IMG/VR virus record: IMGVR_UViG_3300013137_000002
Location: 1-55,088 of that record
DNA from: a virus
DNA length: 55,088 nt
Strand: one strand, 5' to 3'
Shown: in pieces, positions 33,430-40,587 of the stretch
Layout: every line of letters begins with the position of its first letter
Position numbering within the stretch: position 1 is the stretch's first letter
Notes under the pieces: model-generated
Told to the model about the DNA's origin: nothing
Databases searched by the model: none
The model's input: the letters and a program-made list of their open reading frames with translations, nothing else
Program-made: the position numbers and the translations under genes

Positions 33430-33456
33430 CTCGCGAAAATTACATAGAGTATAATG
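33430..33456 (+). promoter_or_regulatory. Repeated promoter-like motif, copy 11
   Basis: CTCGC at 33430-33434, AC at 33442-33443, TATAAT at 33450-33455. No coding gene follows directly; instead the structured RNA 33456-33563 begins here. Confidence 0.65.
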
Positions 33457-33563
33457 AAGAGAAAACGACGTAGTGATACGAATGTAGGTACTTGAGAGAA
33501 GGTCCCCGCGTCGTTTGGTAATAAGAAGCAGTTCGACACTCGCTGACATCTCTTTATATTTTT
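33456..33563 (+). ncRNA. Small structured RNA 1
   Basis: A non-coding stretch directly after a promoter motif and ended by TTTATATTTTT. GAAGAG (33456-33461) pairs with CTCTTT (33550-33555). AAACGACG (33463-33470) pairs perfectly with CGTCGTTT (33509-33516). Smaller hairpins are possible inside and in 33520-33548. No ribosome site or reading frame is seen. The outer stem and 3' end closely match RNA 2 at 35544. It is probably a regulatory or decoy RNA; its target is unknown. Confidence 0.6.
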
Positions 33564-33617
33564 GTCTCGAGTAGAAAGGAAAAGGCCATGTGAATTTATC
33601 ATGTCGCTTCGTACTAT

Positions 33618-33645
33618 CTCGCTAGAATTACATTTTAGTATAAAA
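33618..33645 (+). promoter_or_regulatory. Repeated promoter-like motif, copy 12 (spacing 21)
   Basis: CTCGC at 33618-33622, TTACAT in the middle, TATAAA at 33639-33644. The spacing is one base longer than in the other copies. It drives the GGDEF gene. Confidence 0.5.
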
Positions 33646-33667
33646 TTTTTGGAAAGGAGGCTTGGTA

Positions 33668-34129
33668 ATGATAGTTAAGAATCTAATTGAAAATGTGATT
33701 TCCAAGGATAAGTCAAAGGAGGAACTATGTTATTTAGCCTTCGTTGATAGTCTAACGAAAACATATAATCGTAACATGTTAGAGGAGTTTCGTAAGGAAT
33801 TTGACTCTATGGATATTTTTGTTACGATAATTGACATAGATAATCTCAAAATGATTAATGACACAAAAGGTCATGAAGAAGGCGACATATTCATCAAAAG
33901 CTTTGCAGAAGAAATTAAGAAATATTCAGAATGGGTATTTAGACTTGGTGGTGATGAGTTTCTTGTTCTTAACAAATCTCATATCACTTTTAATGTACTT
34001 GGTATATCATATGGAACTATATTTAAGCTGTCAAATATGTCTTTAAATGAGGCAATGCGTATGGCTGATTTCTTAATGTACAAAAACAAAAGGGAAAGGA
34101 GTATTTCTAATGAAAAAAGAGATACTTGA
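33668..34129 (+). CDS. GGDEF-domain protein (diguanylate cyclase-like)
   Basis: A 153-aa protein from ATG 33668 behind GGAAAGGAGG. It is almost entirely one GGDEF domain: FVDSLTKTYNRNMLEEF, then VTIIDIDNLKMINDTKGHEE, and the signature WVFRLGGDEFLVLN (about residues 90-103). The metal-binding Asp and the GGDEF loop are intact, but the C-terminal part is shorter than in full cyclases. It could make cyclic di-GMP or bind GTP or a cyclic nucleotide. No sensor domain or allosteric R-x-x-D site is clear. It is unusual in a phage and may manipulate host signalling or nucleotide-based defence (inference). Confidence 0.8.
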   Translation: MIVKNLIENVISKDKSKEELCYLAFVDSLTKTYNRNMLEEFRKEFDSMDIFVTIIDIDNLKMINDTKGHEEGDIFIKSFAEEIKKYSEWVFRLGGDEFLVLNKSHITFNVLGISYGTIFKLSNMSLNEAMRMADFLMYKNKRERSISNEKRDT

Positions 34130-34235
34130 TAAATTTGTTACGATTGCAGTATTGATATTTGGTGTAATTATTATACTATCTATTGCGGCTTGTGTTGTGG
34201 CATTAGCAATTAGATTCATATTTTGGTTATTCTAA
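34110..34235 (+). CDS. 41-aa membrane peptide
   Basis: A 41-aa peptide overlapping the end of the GGDEF gene, from ATG 34110 behind GGGAAAGGAG. After a short charged start it is one long hydrophobic segment (FVTIAVLIFGVIIILSIA and beyond). Coupled translation suggests it acts together with the GGDEF protein, perhaps as a membrane partner (inference). Confidence 0.6.
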   Translation: MKKEILDKFVTIAVLIFGVIIILSIAACVVALAIRFIFWLF

Positions 34236-34251
34236 GAAAGGAGGAAGTTAA

Positions 34252-35517
34252 ATGATTACTGAATTCACCAAGGAAGCACGTATGGCTGATTTAATTGATA
34301 TTCTAAATGACGTTGCACGTAAGTATTATACGCCTAATAATTATGACGACGAGTCGCCAATAAGTGATGCTCAGTACGACAGATATTTAAGCGAGTTAAT
34401 ACATCTTGAGGCTGAAACGGGTATAAGATTAGAAGGCTCTCCAACAATGAAAGTTGGATTTACAGAACCAGAAGAAGGAAAGATTAAGCATTACTCACCA
34501 ATTCTTTCACTTAAAGATACAAAAAATATTGATGAGCTGTTACGTTTTCTTGGTGAGAAGGAAGGACTCTTATCCTGGAAGCTTGATGGGGTAAGTATTG
34601 TTTTATATTACTCATTTGGTACTCTACAGCAAGCTGTTAGTCGAGGAGACGGACATTATGGTAAAGATATTACTAAAAACGTTGTGATGATGCGTCATGT
34701 CCCTATGACTATTCCGATTAAAAATAACGTCATTGTCCGCGGAGAAGGATGCATGTCTCTTAAAGACTTCGAACAGATTAAAAAGACAAGAGAAGGAGAG
34801 AAGTATAGTAATCCACGTAACATGACAAGCGGGCTTATTAATGCTACAAGGACAACGAATGTTTTGTTACGACATATGAACTTCATAGCCCATTCGGTTA
34901 TCTTACTCGAAGGGCACGGACGTGATATCTCAACAAGACACAAACAACTTGGACATCTTAAGACTCTTGGATTTAGAATTGTACCACATACAAAAGTGCT
35001 TAACTTCGAACTTAATGCTGAGATTGATAAGTACACTAGAGAAGTTGAGAATTTTGAGTTCCCAGTTGATGGTCTTGTGTTAACACTGAATGATATTCAC
35101 TATGGGGATTCATTAGGTGCCACAGCAAAGTTTCCTAAGCACAGTATGGCGTTCAAATGGCCCGATGAGAAAGCGACAACGACAGTAACAGGAATGAAAT
35201 GGAGTGTAAGTACGACTGGATTAATAACGCCAGTTGTCTTATTTACACCTGTTTGGCTTGAGGGAACAGAAGTTAAGCAAGCAAATCTCCATACCTTAAA
35301 GATATTTGAGGGGTTGGTTATAGGCGTAGGTGATACAATCGAGATATTTAAGGCCAACAAAATTATTCCTGAGGTATCGGAGAATTTAACCCGAAGTGGT
35401 ACTGAGGAAATTCCAAGGACTTGTCCTGTATGTGGTTCACCAACACATATTATCGTAACAGACAAGACACGTAAATTATATTGTTATCCTTGTGGTGGAA
35501 AAGAAGACTTTAAGTAG
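34252..35517 (+). CDS. ligA: NAD-dependent DNA ligase, short form
   Basis: A 421-aa ligase. It starts with the NAD-binding Ia-type part (YDDESPISDAQYDRYLSELI), has the adenylation motif LLSWKLDGVSIVLYY with the active-site Lys (about residue 110), and contains NPRNMTSGLINATRT, then FPVDGLVLTLNDIHYG, MAFKWPDEKATTTV and an OB-fold part with TPVVLFTPVWLEGTEVKQAN. It ends with a four-Cys zinc finger (CPVCGSP and CYPCGG). The helix-hairpin-helix and BRCT domains of bacterial LigA are absent, so it is a minimal phage enzyme. It would seal nicks in phage DNA. Confidence 0.9.
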   Translation: MITEFTKEARMADLIDILNDVARKYYTPNNYDDESPISDAQYDRYLSELIHLEAETGIRLEGSPTMKVGFTEPEEGKIKHYSPILSLKDTKNIDELLRFLGEKEGLLSWKLDGVSIVLYYSFGTLQQAVSRGDGHYGKDITKNVVMMRHVPMTIPIKNNVIVRGEGCMSLKDFEQIKKTREGEKYSNPRNMTSGLINATRTTNVLLRHMNFIAHSVILLEGHGRDISTRHKQLGHLKTLGFRIVPHTKVLNFELNAEIDKYTREVENFEFPVDGLVLTLNDIHYGDSLGATAKFPKHSMAFKWPDEKATTTVTGMKWSVSTTGLITPVVLFTPVWLEGTEVKQANLHTLKIFEGLVIGVGDTIEIFKANKIIPEVSENLTRSGTEEIPRTCPVCGSPTHIIVTDKTRKLYCYPCGGKEDFK

Positions 35518-35544
35518 GTCGCAGAAATTACACAGAGTTTAATG
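35518..35544 (+). promoter_or_regulatory. Repeated promoter-like motif, copy 13
   Basis: GTCGC at 35518-35522 directly after the ligase stop, AC at 35530-35531, TTTAAT at 35538-35543. It precedes structured RNA 2. Confidence 0.6.
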
Positions 35545-35639
35545 AAGAGATGTAGACTTAATAGGTCGAGCACTAATTAAAAAGATTAGTGACATAACGA
35601 TGCGTGCGTTATGGTAATACATCTCTTCTTTATATTTTT
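35544..35639 (+). ncRNA. Small cloverleaf-like structured RNA 2
   Basis: GAAGAGATGTA (35544-35554) pairs perfectly with TACATCTCTTC (35618-35628), closing a multi-branch fold. Inside are GAC-TTAATAG-GTC, a seven-pair hairpin CACTAAT/ATTAGTG with a seven-base loop, and a seven-pair hairpin CATAACG/CGTTATG with a seven-base loop. TTTATATTTTT follows as a U-tract. The layout recalls a tRNA cloverleaf, but the TTCGA loop and D-loop bases are missing. No reading frame fits. A regulatory or tRNA-mimic RNA is possible. Confidence 0.65.
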
Positions 35640-35662
35640 AAAAACGAAAGGAGAAAGATTGT

Positions 35663-36508
35663 ATGAACGGAAGAGGTCTCACAGAAATAACAAAAAACCT
35701 CGGGGGAATAATTTCTAAAAATAGTCCTACTATTCTAACTGGAGTAGCAGTGGCTGGACTCGTAACAACAACGATAATGGGAATTAGAGCAACCCCCAAA
35801 GCACTTTCGATCATCGACGACTTTGTATGGAGTAAATATGAGGAGGAAGTCGATAATCCGGAAGAAATGTCATTCGCCGAATGGCTTGGCGTAGACACTG
35901 ATGGATATTCTTGGAGGGATAAGGCTAATTACTTATCTAAGAGAGAAACCATTAAACTTACATGGAAGACGTATTTACCAACAATTGCCGTTGGAGCGGT
36001 TACAATCGCTTGTATCATTGGTGCAAATCATATTTCTTTAAGGCGTAATGCTGCCCTGGCTAGTATCTATGGCCTTACAGAAGCAGCATTCAAGGAATAT
36101 CAGACAAAAGTTGTTGAGACTCTTGGTAAGAATAAGGAACTCAAGATACGAGATGAGATTTCGGCAGATCGTGTTAAGAGAAATCCTCCCGGTATGAATG
36201 AGGTTATTCTAACAGGTAGAGGACCAGTGTTATGTTTTGACAGTCTAAGTGGAAGATATTTCAGAAGTGACATCGAACAGATTCGCAGAGTTGTCAATGA
36301 GTTAAATCGTAATATGCTCAGTGATATGTTCCTGACACTCAATGAGTTATATTATGGTCTTGGATTAGCTGGGATAGCTCTTGGGGACCAGATGGGCTGG
36401 GATATTGATAAAGGAATGGTTGAGATAAGTTTCAGTACTCAACTCACAGAAGAAGGGGAACCTTGTTTAGTGCTTAATTATAGCATCGAACCAAAATATA
36501 TAAAATAA
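35663..36508 (+). CDS. DUF6353-like phage membrane protein, copy 1
   Basis: A 281-aa protein paralogous to the one at 43711. It opens with KNLGGIISKNSPTILTGVAV and a hydrophobic helix, then a charged loop, a second membrane segment (LPTIAVGAVTIACIIGANHI) followed by SLRRNAALASIYGLTEAAFK, and ends with a long soluble part containing LSDMFLTLNELYYGLGLAGI and GDQMGWDIDKGMVEISF. The two helices followed by a cytoplasmic domain are the family pattern. Function unknown; two versions in one genome suggest a dosage or partner need. Confidence 0.7.
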   Translation: MNGRGLTEITKNLGGIISKNSPTILTGVAVAGLVTTTIMGIRATPKALSIIDDFVWSKYEEEVDNPEEMSFAEWLGVDTDGYSWRDKANYLSKRETIKLTWKTYLPTIAVGAVTIACIIGANHISLRRNAALASIYGLTEAAFKEYQTKVVETLGKNKELKIRDEISADRVKRNPPGMNEVILTGRGPVLCFDSLSGRYFRSDIEQIRRVVNELNRNMLSDMFLTLNELYYGLGLAGIALGDQMGWDIDKGMVEISFSTQLTEEGEPCLVLNYSIEPKYIK

Positions 36509-36531
36509 TCTTTTGAAAGGAGATTATCACT

Positions 36532-36708
36532 ATGAGAAAAATACTGAGGTCTATTGCTAAGGCTAATTTGAAGAGGGCCGAGTACACAAGAACTAATAAG
36601 AAGGGTTCGGATGGAAAGAGCTTCTTTTCAAAACATTGGAGAGAATGGGCTGCTAAGAAGATTAGAATACCGAAGAAGTATAAGACACCTAAGAAGCGCT
36701 CTGCATAA
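36532..36708 (+). CDS. Very basic 58-aa protein
   Basis: A 58-aa protein with about one third Lys and Arg (KANLKRAEYTRTNKKGSD, WREWAAKKIRIPKKYKTPKK). Start ATG 36532 after GAAAGGAG. The composition suggests nucleic acid binding. A terminator-like hairpin overlaps its end. No family recognised. Confidence 0.65.
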   Translation: MRKILRSIAKANLKRAEYTRTNKKGSDGKSFFSKHWREWAAKKIRIPKKYKTPKKRSA

Positions 36709-36725
36709 GGGCGTCTTCTATTTAT
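36690..36725 (+). terminator. Terminator overlapping the basic-protein gene end
   Basis: AAGAAGCGC with GGGCGTCTTCT around CTCTGCATAA, followed by ATTTATATATTT. Confidence 0.55.
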
Positions 36726-36768
36726 ATATTTAACCTACTAAAATATTAAATTGTAAAGGAGAATTACC

Positions 36769-37320
36769 ATGAAAGTATTAAGAAAAAGAGAATTGGAAGT
36801 TAAGAACGTTAGAGTTGGTGACCAAATTGTCATTCAGTTGACTGGATTTGGAGAATTTACAGCGACTGCACAGAAAATTACTGAAAAGGGAACGCTGTTT
36901 TTGTTCGATGATTGTGTTACGGAGCGGCCTATGAACGAGAAAAACACCAACGAAGGTGGTTATAAGAAATCAGATCTTTGTAAGTGGATTAACACTGTGT
37001 TATTGAAGGCGTTCCCTAAAGACATGATAAAAAGAATTAGCGACCTCAGTATTCCTACATACGGTCAGATGTTCGGCCATGATGATTGGTATAACCGTGT
37101 AATGGAGCCTGATAATGACGAGCAACTTCCTCTTATGAAAAAGAGAAAGAATCGCATTGCTGATTTCAATGATACCTACGAATGGTACTGGATGCAAAAC
37201 GCAACTAAAAAAGAAGTATCTGCGGCTCATTTCGCTCGTGTGGCCAACTATGGCGATACGAGCTGCAACGGCGCGTCGTACTCGATTGGGGTTCGTCCGG
37301 CATTCGTGTTGGTTAATTAA
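36769..37320 (+). CDS. DGR target protein 2 (non-tail, DUF6273-like)
   Basis: A 183-aa protein. The N-terminal half is a beta-rich DUF6273-like fold (VGDQIVIQLTGFGEFTATAQ, KKSDLCKWINTVLLKAF), then IPTYGQMFGHDDWY, and the last third reads WYWMQNATKKEVSAAHFA and YSIGVRPAF. Bases 37219-37300 are VR2, which aligns without gaps to the template at 27500-27581. The gene lies among the early accessory genes, with no virion-attachment domain, so it is probably made inside the cell. The hairpin that marks DGR targets follows the stop. A binding or decoy protein with a diversified pocket is likely. Confidence 0.88.
   Translation: MKVLRKRELEVKNVRVGDQIVIQLTGFGEFTATAQKITEKGTLFLFDDCVTERPMNEKNTNEGGYKKSDLCKWINTVLLKAFPKDMIKRISDLSIPTYGQMFGHDDWYNRVMEPDNDEQLPLMKKRKNRIADFNDTYEWYWMQNATKKEVSAAHFARVANYGDTSCNGASYSIGVRPAFVLVN
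37219..37300 (+). repeat. DGR variable repeat 2 (VR2)
   Basis: An 82-bp block from TCTGCGGCT to GGGGTTCGTCCGG. Compared with TR it has changes at adenines (for example AAT to CAT, AAC to GCC, AAC to AGC) and a single non-adenine change, TCT to TCG. It shares CGT, TGC, TAC and ATT replacements with VR1 at some codons but differs at others, so it has its own mutagenesis history. Confidence 0.93.
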
Positions 37321-37324
37321 ATCT

Positions 37325-37341
37325 CCGCCCCTTGTGGGCGG
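37325..37341 (+). promoter_or_regulatory. DGR target-site hairpin after VR2
   Basis: CCGCCC-CTTGT-GGGCGG lies 24 bases after VR2. The loop is identical to that after VR1, the stem sequence is different, as expected for a structure-dependent homing signal. Confidence 0.75.
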
Positions 37342-37378
37342 CTACATAAACTTAAAAATTGAAAGGAGATTCATCACT

Positions 37379-38896
37379 ATGCCAAATAAACATGCTGTAA
37401 AGATTATTGCGCTAGATTTCGACGGAACGCTTGTTCAGAACAAATATCCTGAAGTAGGCGAACCCATTATGAAAAATGTCAAGAAAATCAAAGAGGAAAT
37501 CGCCAAAGGTGCCAGGGTTATTCTCTGGACAAATCGCGTTGACGAATATTTACAGGCGGCTGTCGATTTCTGCAATGATCAAGGTATTCGCCTGGAAGCT
37601 GTTAACGAGAATTTACCGGAGGTAATTGCTGAGTTTGGTGGCAATCCAAGAAAGATATCCGCCAATGAGTACTGGGACGACAGAGCTGTAAATATGTCTG
37701 AGAAGGATATTGGCGAGTTCTCAGATGGGTATCATACGTTCAACGACCTATACAAGCAGCGGTTATATTTATCGGCAGCTTTATTTAATTCCTATAAAGG
37801 TCGAGCATGGAAATCCAGAAAGCATTCGGACGGACAGCCTTGTTTTTGTGGAGAGTACTTTATTGTCGGTATTGACACTCCTTTGGGACCATATACATAT
37901 CACTACGAGAATTGTCATTGGGATATGTTCAACTGCAAGGAACTGGATATAGCTCCTGAATGGGATGGTCACACTGATAAGGATGTACATCGGCTTGATT
38001 CCTTATGTAGAGAAGGACATTCTCCAAAGGATCCTGAAATAGCCTGTGAGTGTAAAAGACCGCAAAAGCGTAAGCTATTTTCCCAGGTAATGTACTATAT
38101 TTGTAGGTTCTTCCGACAAATAAGAAATCGTATAATGTATATTTTCAGACCGAGAACAGGTATGACAGGCTGGGCGTATAAAGAGGTTGAGTTGGCCTGT
38201 AAGAGTGAAAGGGAAGATAGTAAAACTCCCGATGGCGATTGGGATTATGGATGCGCTTGTTATGGAAGTGCCCTAAAGGCTTTCCGAAGTCTTACTAAAG
38301 ACGGTCATAGTGGAATGAGTATTGGTTTTACTCAGAATATTCTGAACCGACTTATTGATGGAAGACCGTTAACACCTATTGGTGACACATCTGATATTTG
38401 GAATGATATTTCAGACATAAGTGGTCTTAAGGGCGAGGAGGTTAACTATCAATGCAAGCGTATGAGCGCTTTGTTCAAGTATGTATATGCGGACGGTAGT
38501 GTGAAATATAAGAACATTGATTCACATTACTGCATCAACATCCACAATCAAAGCACATATCATAGTGGTCTTGTGCAGAGAATTATGGACGAGATGTATC
38601 CGATTACAATGCCTTATATGCCCGGAGAACCTATCAAGGTTTATTGTGATGATATTCTTACTGATAAGAAGAATGGTGATTTTGATACTGTTGCTGTATT
38701 CTATGCAATAAAACCTGATGGCGAGAAGGTCGAAATTAATCGCTTCTTTAAAGAATCCAAATCCGATACCGGCTGGGATGAAATAACGAAAGAGGAATAT
38801 TCTGAACGGAAAGTTATTGCGGAGGACCTTGTAACTCGGATTAAGAAAGAGGTGGATGAGGCCTTTAAGGTACCTCCACATTTAATGACTGAATAA
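37379..38896 (+). CDS. HAD-type phosphatase fused to two phage domains
   Basis: A 505-aa fusion from ATG 37379 (GAAAGGAGATT upstream). Residues 1-110 are a HAD-superfamily hydrolase: IIALDFDGTLV (nucleophile Asp), VILWTNRVDEYL and EYWDDRAVNM. Residues about 125-200 are a phage domain with YKQRLYLSAALFNSYKGRAW and DTPLGPYTYHYE. Residues about 255-505 contain MTGWAYKEVELACKSERED, DGHSGMSIGFTQNILNRLID and CINIHNQSTYHSGLVQRIMD, otherwise seen as a separate small phage protein. It may act on nucleotides or a phosphorylated host product. The fusion of three modules is unusual. Confidence 0.75.
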   Translation: MPNKHAVKIIALDFDGTLVQNKYPEVGEPIMKNVKKIKEEIAKGARVILWTNRVDEYLQAAVDFCNDQGIRLEAVNENLPEVIAEFGGNPRKISANEYWDDRAVNMSEKDIGEFSDGYHTFNDLYKQRLYLSAALFNSYKGRAWKSRKHSDGQPCFCGEYFIVGIDTPLGPYTYHYENCHWDMFNCKELDIAPEWDGHTDKDVHRLDSLCREGHSPKDPEIACECKRPQKRKLFSQVMYYICRFFRQIRNRIMYIFRPRTGMTGWAYKEVELACKSEREDSKTPDGDWDYGCACYGSALKAFRSLTKDGHSGMSIGFTQNILNRLIDGRPLTPIGDTSDIWNDISDISGLKGEEVNYQCKRMSALFKYVYADGSVKYKNIDSHYCINIHNQSTYHSGLVQRIMDEMYPITMPYMPGEPIKVYCDDILTDKKNGDFDTVAVFYAIKPDGEKVEINRFFKESKSDTGWDEITKEEYSERKVIAEDLVTRIKKEVDEAFKVPPHLMTE

Positions 38897-38897
38897 G

Positions 38898-38924
38898 GTC
38901 GCAGGAAATACACAGGGTATAATG
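38898..38924 (+). promoter_or_regulatory. Repeated promoter-like motif, copy 14
   Basis: GTCGC at 38898-38902, AC at 38910-38911, TATAAT at 38918-38923, then GAAGA. It drives the gene at 38964. Confidence 0.6.
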
Positions 38925-38963
38925 AAGATAATACTTAATTAAAATATTGAGAGGAGAATCATC

Positions 38964-39188
38964 ATGGAAAAGAAAAGAACATTGGGTGAATTCATAAAGG
39001 AAAATAAAGGTAAGATCATCAAAGGAACAATCATCGTAGTAGGTGTGGTAGCAGGAATAGTAGTAATAAGACTGTTAACAAACCGTTGCGAGGAACAGTT
39101 ACTTGGAGCGGTCGAGAACTTGAATCCGGAAGAATTAACGGCATTGGAGGGTTTCAAAGCCATTGGCGAGACTGCAGCAAATATATGA
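38964..39188 (+). CDS. Small membrane protein, 74 aa
   Basis: A 74-aa protein: a basic N-terminus (KKRTLGEFIKENKGKIIK), one hydrophobic helix (GTIIVVGVVAGIVVIRLL) and an acidic tail (AVENLNPEELTALEGFKAIG). Own promoter and terminator. Function unknown. Confidence 0.65.
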   Translation: MEKKRTLGEFIKENKGKIIKGTIIVVGVVAGIVVIRLLTNRCEEQLLGAVENLNPEELTALEGFKAIGETAANI

Positions 39189-39210
39189 GCAGTATAAAAT
39201 CAGAAAGCGA

Positions 39211-39250
39211 GATGCTTAAGGAAAACTTAGGCATCTTTGCTTTTATTTTT
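39211..39250 (+). terminator. Terminator after the 38964 gene
   Basis: GATGCTTAAG-GAAAA-CTTAGGCATC, ten pairs with one G-U, followed by TTTGCTTTTATTTTT. Confidence 0.85.
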
Positions 39251-39269
39251 ATTGGGAGGTTACAAACTT

Positions 39270-39881
39270 ATGAATAAATTAGATAGAAACAAAAGAAAAT
39301 GGAAGGTTAAACCACGCTTTTATGTTATTTGTACATTGATAGTGGCGATTATTACATCTCTGGTTATATTTAACCTGTCAAATGGTGTTGAAAACGAAGA
39401 GACATTTAATGACACAACTGTATTATCTGTAATAGAAACTATAAAAGATATTCCAATTCCGACCACGCCAGCTCCAATAAAAGAGATTAAACTTCATTAT
39501 GGGTTTACGGACGAAGATGTTTACCTTCTTGCACAGGTATTAAGTGGTGGAGGAAATGTTGATGGCGATGGGGAATATGATATAGATTTTCAGGAAGAAA
39601 TAAATTACTATGAAGTAGGTAAAGTTCTTAATGTAATAATGAATCGTGTACGCTCAGAGGACTTTCCGGATACTGTTAAGGACGTTGTATTACAAAAAGG
39701 ACAATTCAGTGTTATTCCACGTAATCTTACTAGGGAACCATCCGATATTGCACTACAAACAGTGCGTGAATGGTGTACGGCCTATGATAATTACATAAAT
39801 CTCGTACAAGTTGTACCTACAAATCATTTATTTTTTACCGGTAATGGCACTATAAATATAACAAGAGCAAAATATAAATGA
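39270..39881 (+). CDS. SleB/CwlJ-like cell wall hydrolase, possibly inactive
   Basis: A 203-aa protein with a basic start, a membrane anchor (FYVICTLIVAIITSLVIFNL) and a Pro/Thr-rich linker. From about residue 85 is a SleB-like (Hydrolase_2) fold: DVYLLAQVLSGGG, then EVGKVLNVIMNRVRSEDFP, VVLQKGQFSVI and NHLFFTGNGTIN. In active family members the first motif has a catalytic Glu (G-E-A); here SGGG stands in its place, so it may lack lytic activity. It could bind the wall or act in entry or exclusion. Confidence 0.65.
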   Translation: MNKLDRNKRKWKVKPRFYVICTLIVAIITSLVIFNLSNGVENEETFNDTTVLSVIETIKDIPIPTTPAPIKEIKLHYGFTDEDVYLLAQVLSGGGNVDGDGEYDIDFQEEINYYEVGKVLNVIMNRVRSEDFPDTVKDVVLQKGQFSVIPRNLTREPSDIALQTVREWCTAYDNYINLVQVVPTNHLFFTGNGTINITRAKYK

Positions 39882-39883
39882 AT

Positions 39884-39910
39884 CTCGCTGGAATTACATA
39901 GTCTATAATG
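39884..39910 (+). promoter_or_regulatory. Repeated promoter-like motif, copy 15
   Basis: CTCGC at 39884-39888, AC within TTACAT at 39896-39897, TATAAT at 39904-39909, then GAA. Confidence 0.65.
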
Positions 39911-39937
39911 AAACTATATTTTGAAAGGAGAATCATT

Positions 39938-40231
39938 ATGGAAAAATTTAAAACAGCATTAACGGTAGTTAAGATGGTTGGAGGATTAGTAATTTCAATA
40001 GGAGTTGGCGCGGTTGCGGCGAACTTGATAAAAGCGACAACCCCCGAAGATATAAAAAAGGTGACAAAAATATGTATCGGAGTGGGAAGTTTCTTTGTAG
40101 CAGGAATAGCAGCATCAGCAGCTAGCAATAAATTTGAAGGGACTATGGATTCAGTCATAAACACAATAGTGAAGTTTACGGAAGGAGATAATGACAATGA
40201 GACACCAGAAGTAGTAATAGAGGAGACTTAA
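39938..40231 (+). CDS. Two-helix membrane protein, 97 aa
   Basis: A 97-aa protein with two hydrophobic helices (about residues 10-30: VVKMVGGLVISIGVGAVAAN; and 45-62: ICIGVGSFFVAGIAASAA) and an acidic tail. Own promoter motif and a terminator overlapping the stop. Function unknown. Confidence 0.65.
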   Translation: MEKFKTALTVVKMVGGLVISIGVGAVAANLIKATTPEDIKKVTKICIGVGSFFVAGIAASAASNKFEGTMDSVINTIVKFTEGDNDNETPEVVIEET

Positions 40232-40248
40232 ATAAGTCTCTTTCTTTT
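40223..40248 (+). terminator. Terminator overlapping the 39938 gene end
   Basis: GAGACTT-AAAT-AAGTCTC then TTTCTTTT. Confidence 0.85.
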
Positions 40249-40282
40249 CACCTTATATTTTAAATTTGAAAGGGGAGTCACT

Positions 40283-40402
40283 ATGTATTATTCGAATTGG
40301 GAATATCATCCACTTTATGGTTGTTATTCAAGATTTGTCTTTAAAGAAACGAAAGATGGATATAAAATGGTAGAAAGAGAATATAGATATTTAAATACTT
40401 AA
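40283..40402 (+). CDS. 39-aa aromatic-rich protein
   Basis: A 39-aa protein from ATG 40283 behind GAAAGGGGAG, with eight Tyr residues (MYYSNWEYHPLYGCYSRF, YKMVEREYRYLNT). It is likely a small beta hairpin protein. Nothing known; support is the ribosome site and the tight packing with neighbours. Confidence 0.5.
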   Translation: MYYSNWEYHPLYGCYSRFVFKETKDGYKMVEREYRYLNT

Positions 40403-40425
40403 GAATTCGAAAGGAGAAAACCACT

Positions 40426-40587
40426 ATGGATGCAATAATCACTCGTAACTGTAAGGAAAAGATTTGTAAGAAGTCCTTCACAATCTCCGCGGAGGAGGCG
40501 AAGTGGCTAAAAGATAAAGGCTTGGAACTCTATAAGAGATGTCCCGATTGTCGGAAGAGAAGGAGAGAAGAAGCTAATGGAAAATAA
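40426..40587 (+). CDS. Zinc-finger protein, 53 aa
   Basis: A 53-aa protein with C-x4-C (NCKEKICKKSF) near the start and C-x-x-C (RCPDCRKRRR) near the end. This is the known small phage zinc-binding pattern in which the last pair is followed by basic residues. It probably binds nucleic acid. It overlaps the start of the next gene. Confidence 0.65.
   Translation: MDAIITRNCKEKICKKSFTISAEEAKWLKDKGLELYKRCPDCRKRRREEANGK

Noticed and set aside
33570-33625. Mini frames such as ATG at 33601 in the gap after structured RNA 1
   Set aside because: No ribosome site, overlap with promoter copy 12, and no protein-like composition.
37157-37378. Extension of the HAD fusion gene upstream to 37157
   Set aside because: The extension overlaps the DGR target 2 gene in another frame and has no ribosome site; ATG 37379 follows AAAGGAGAT.
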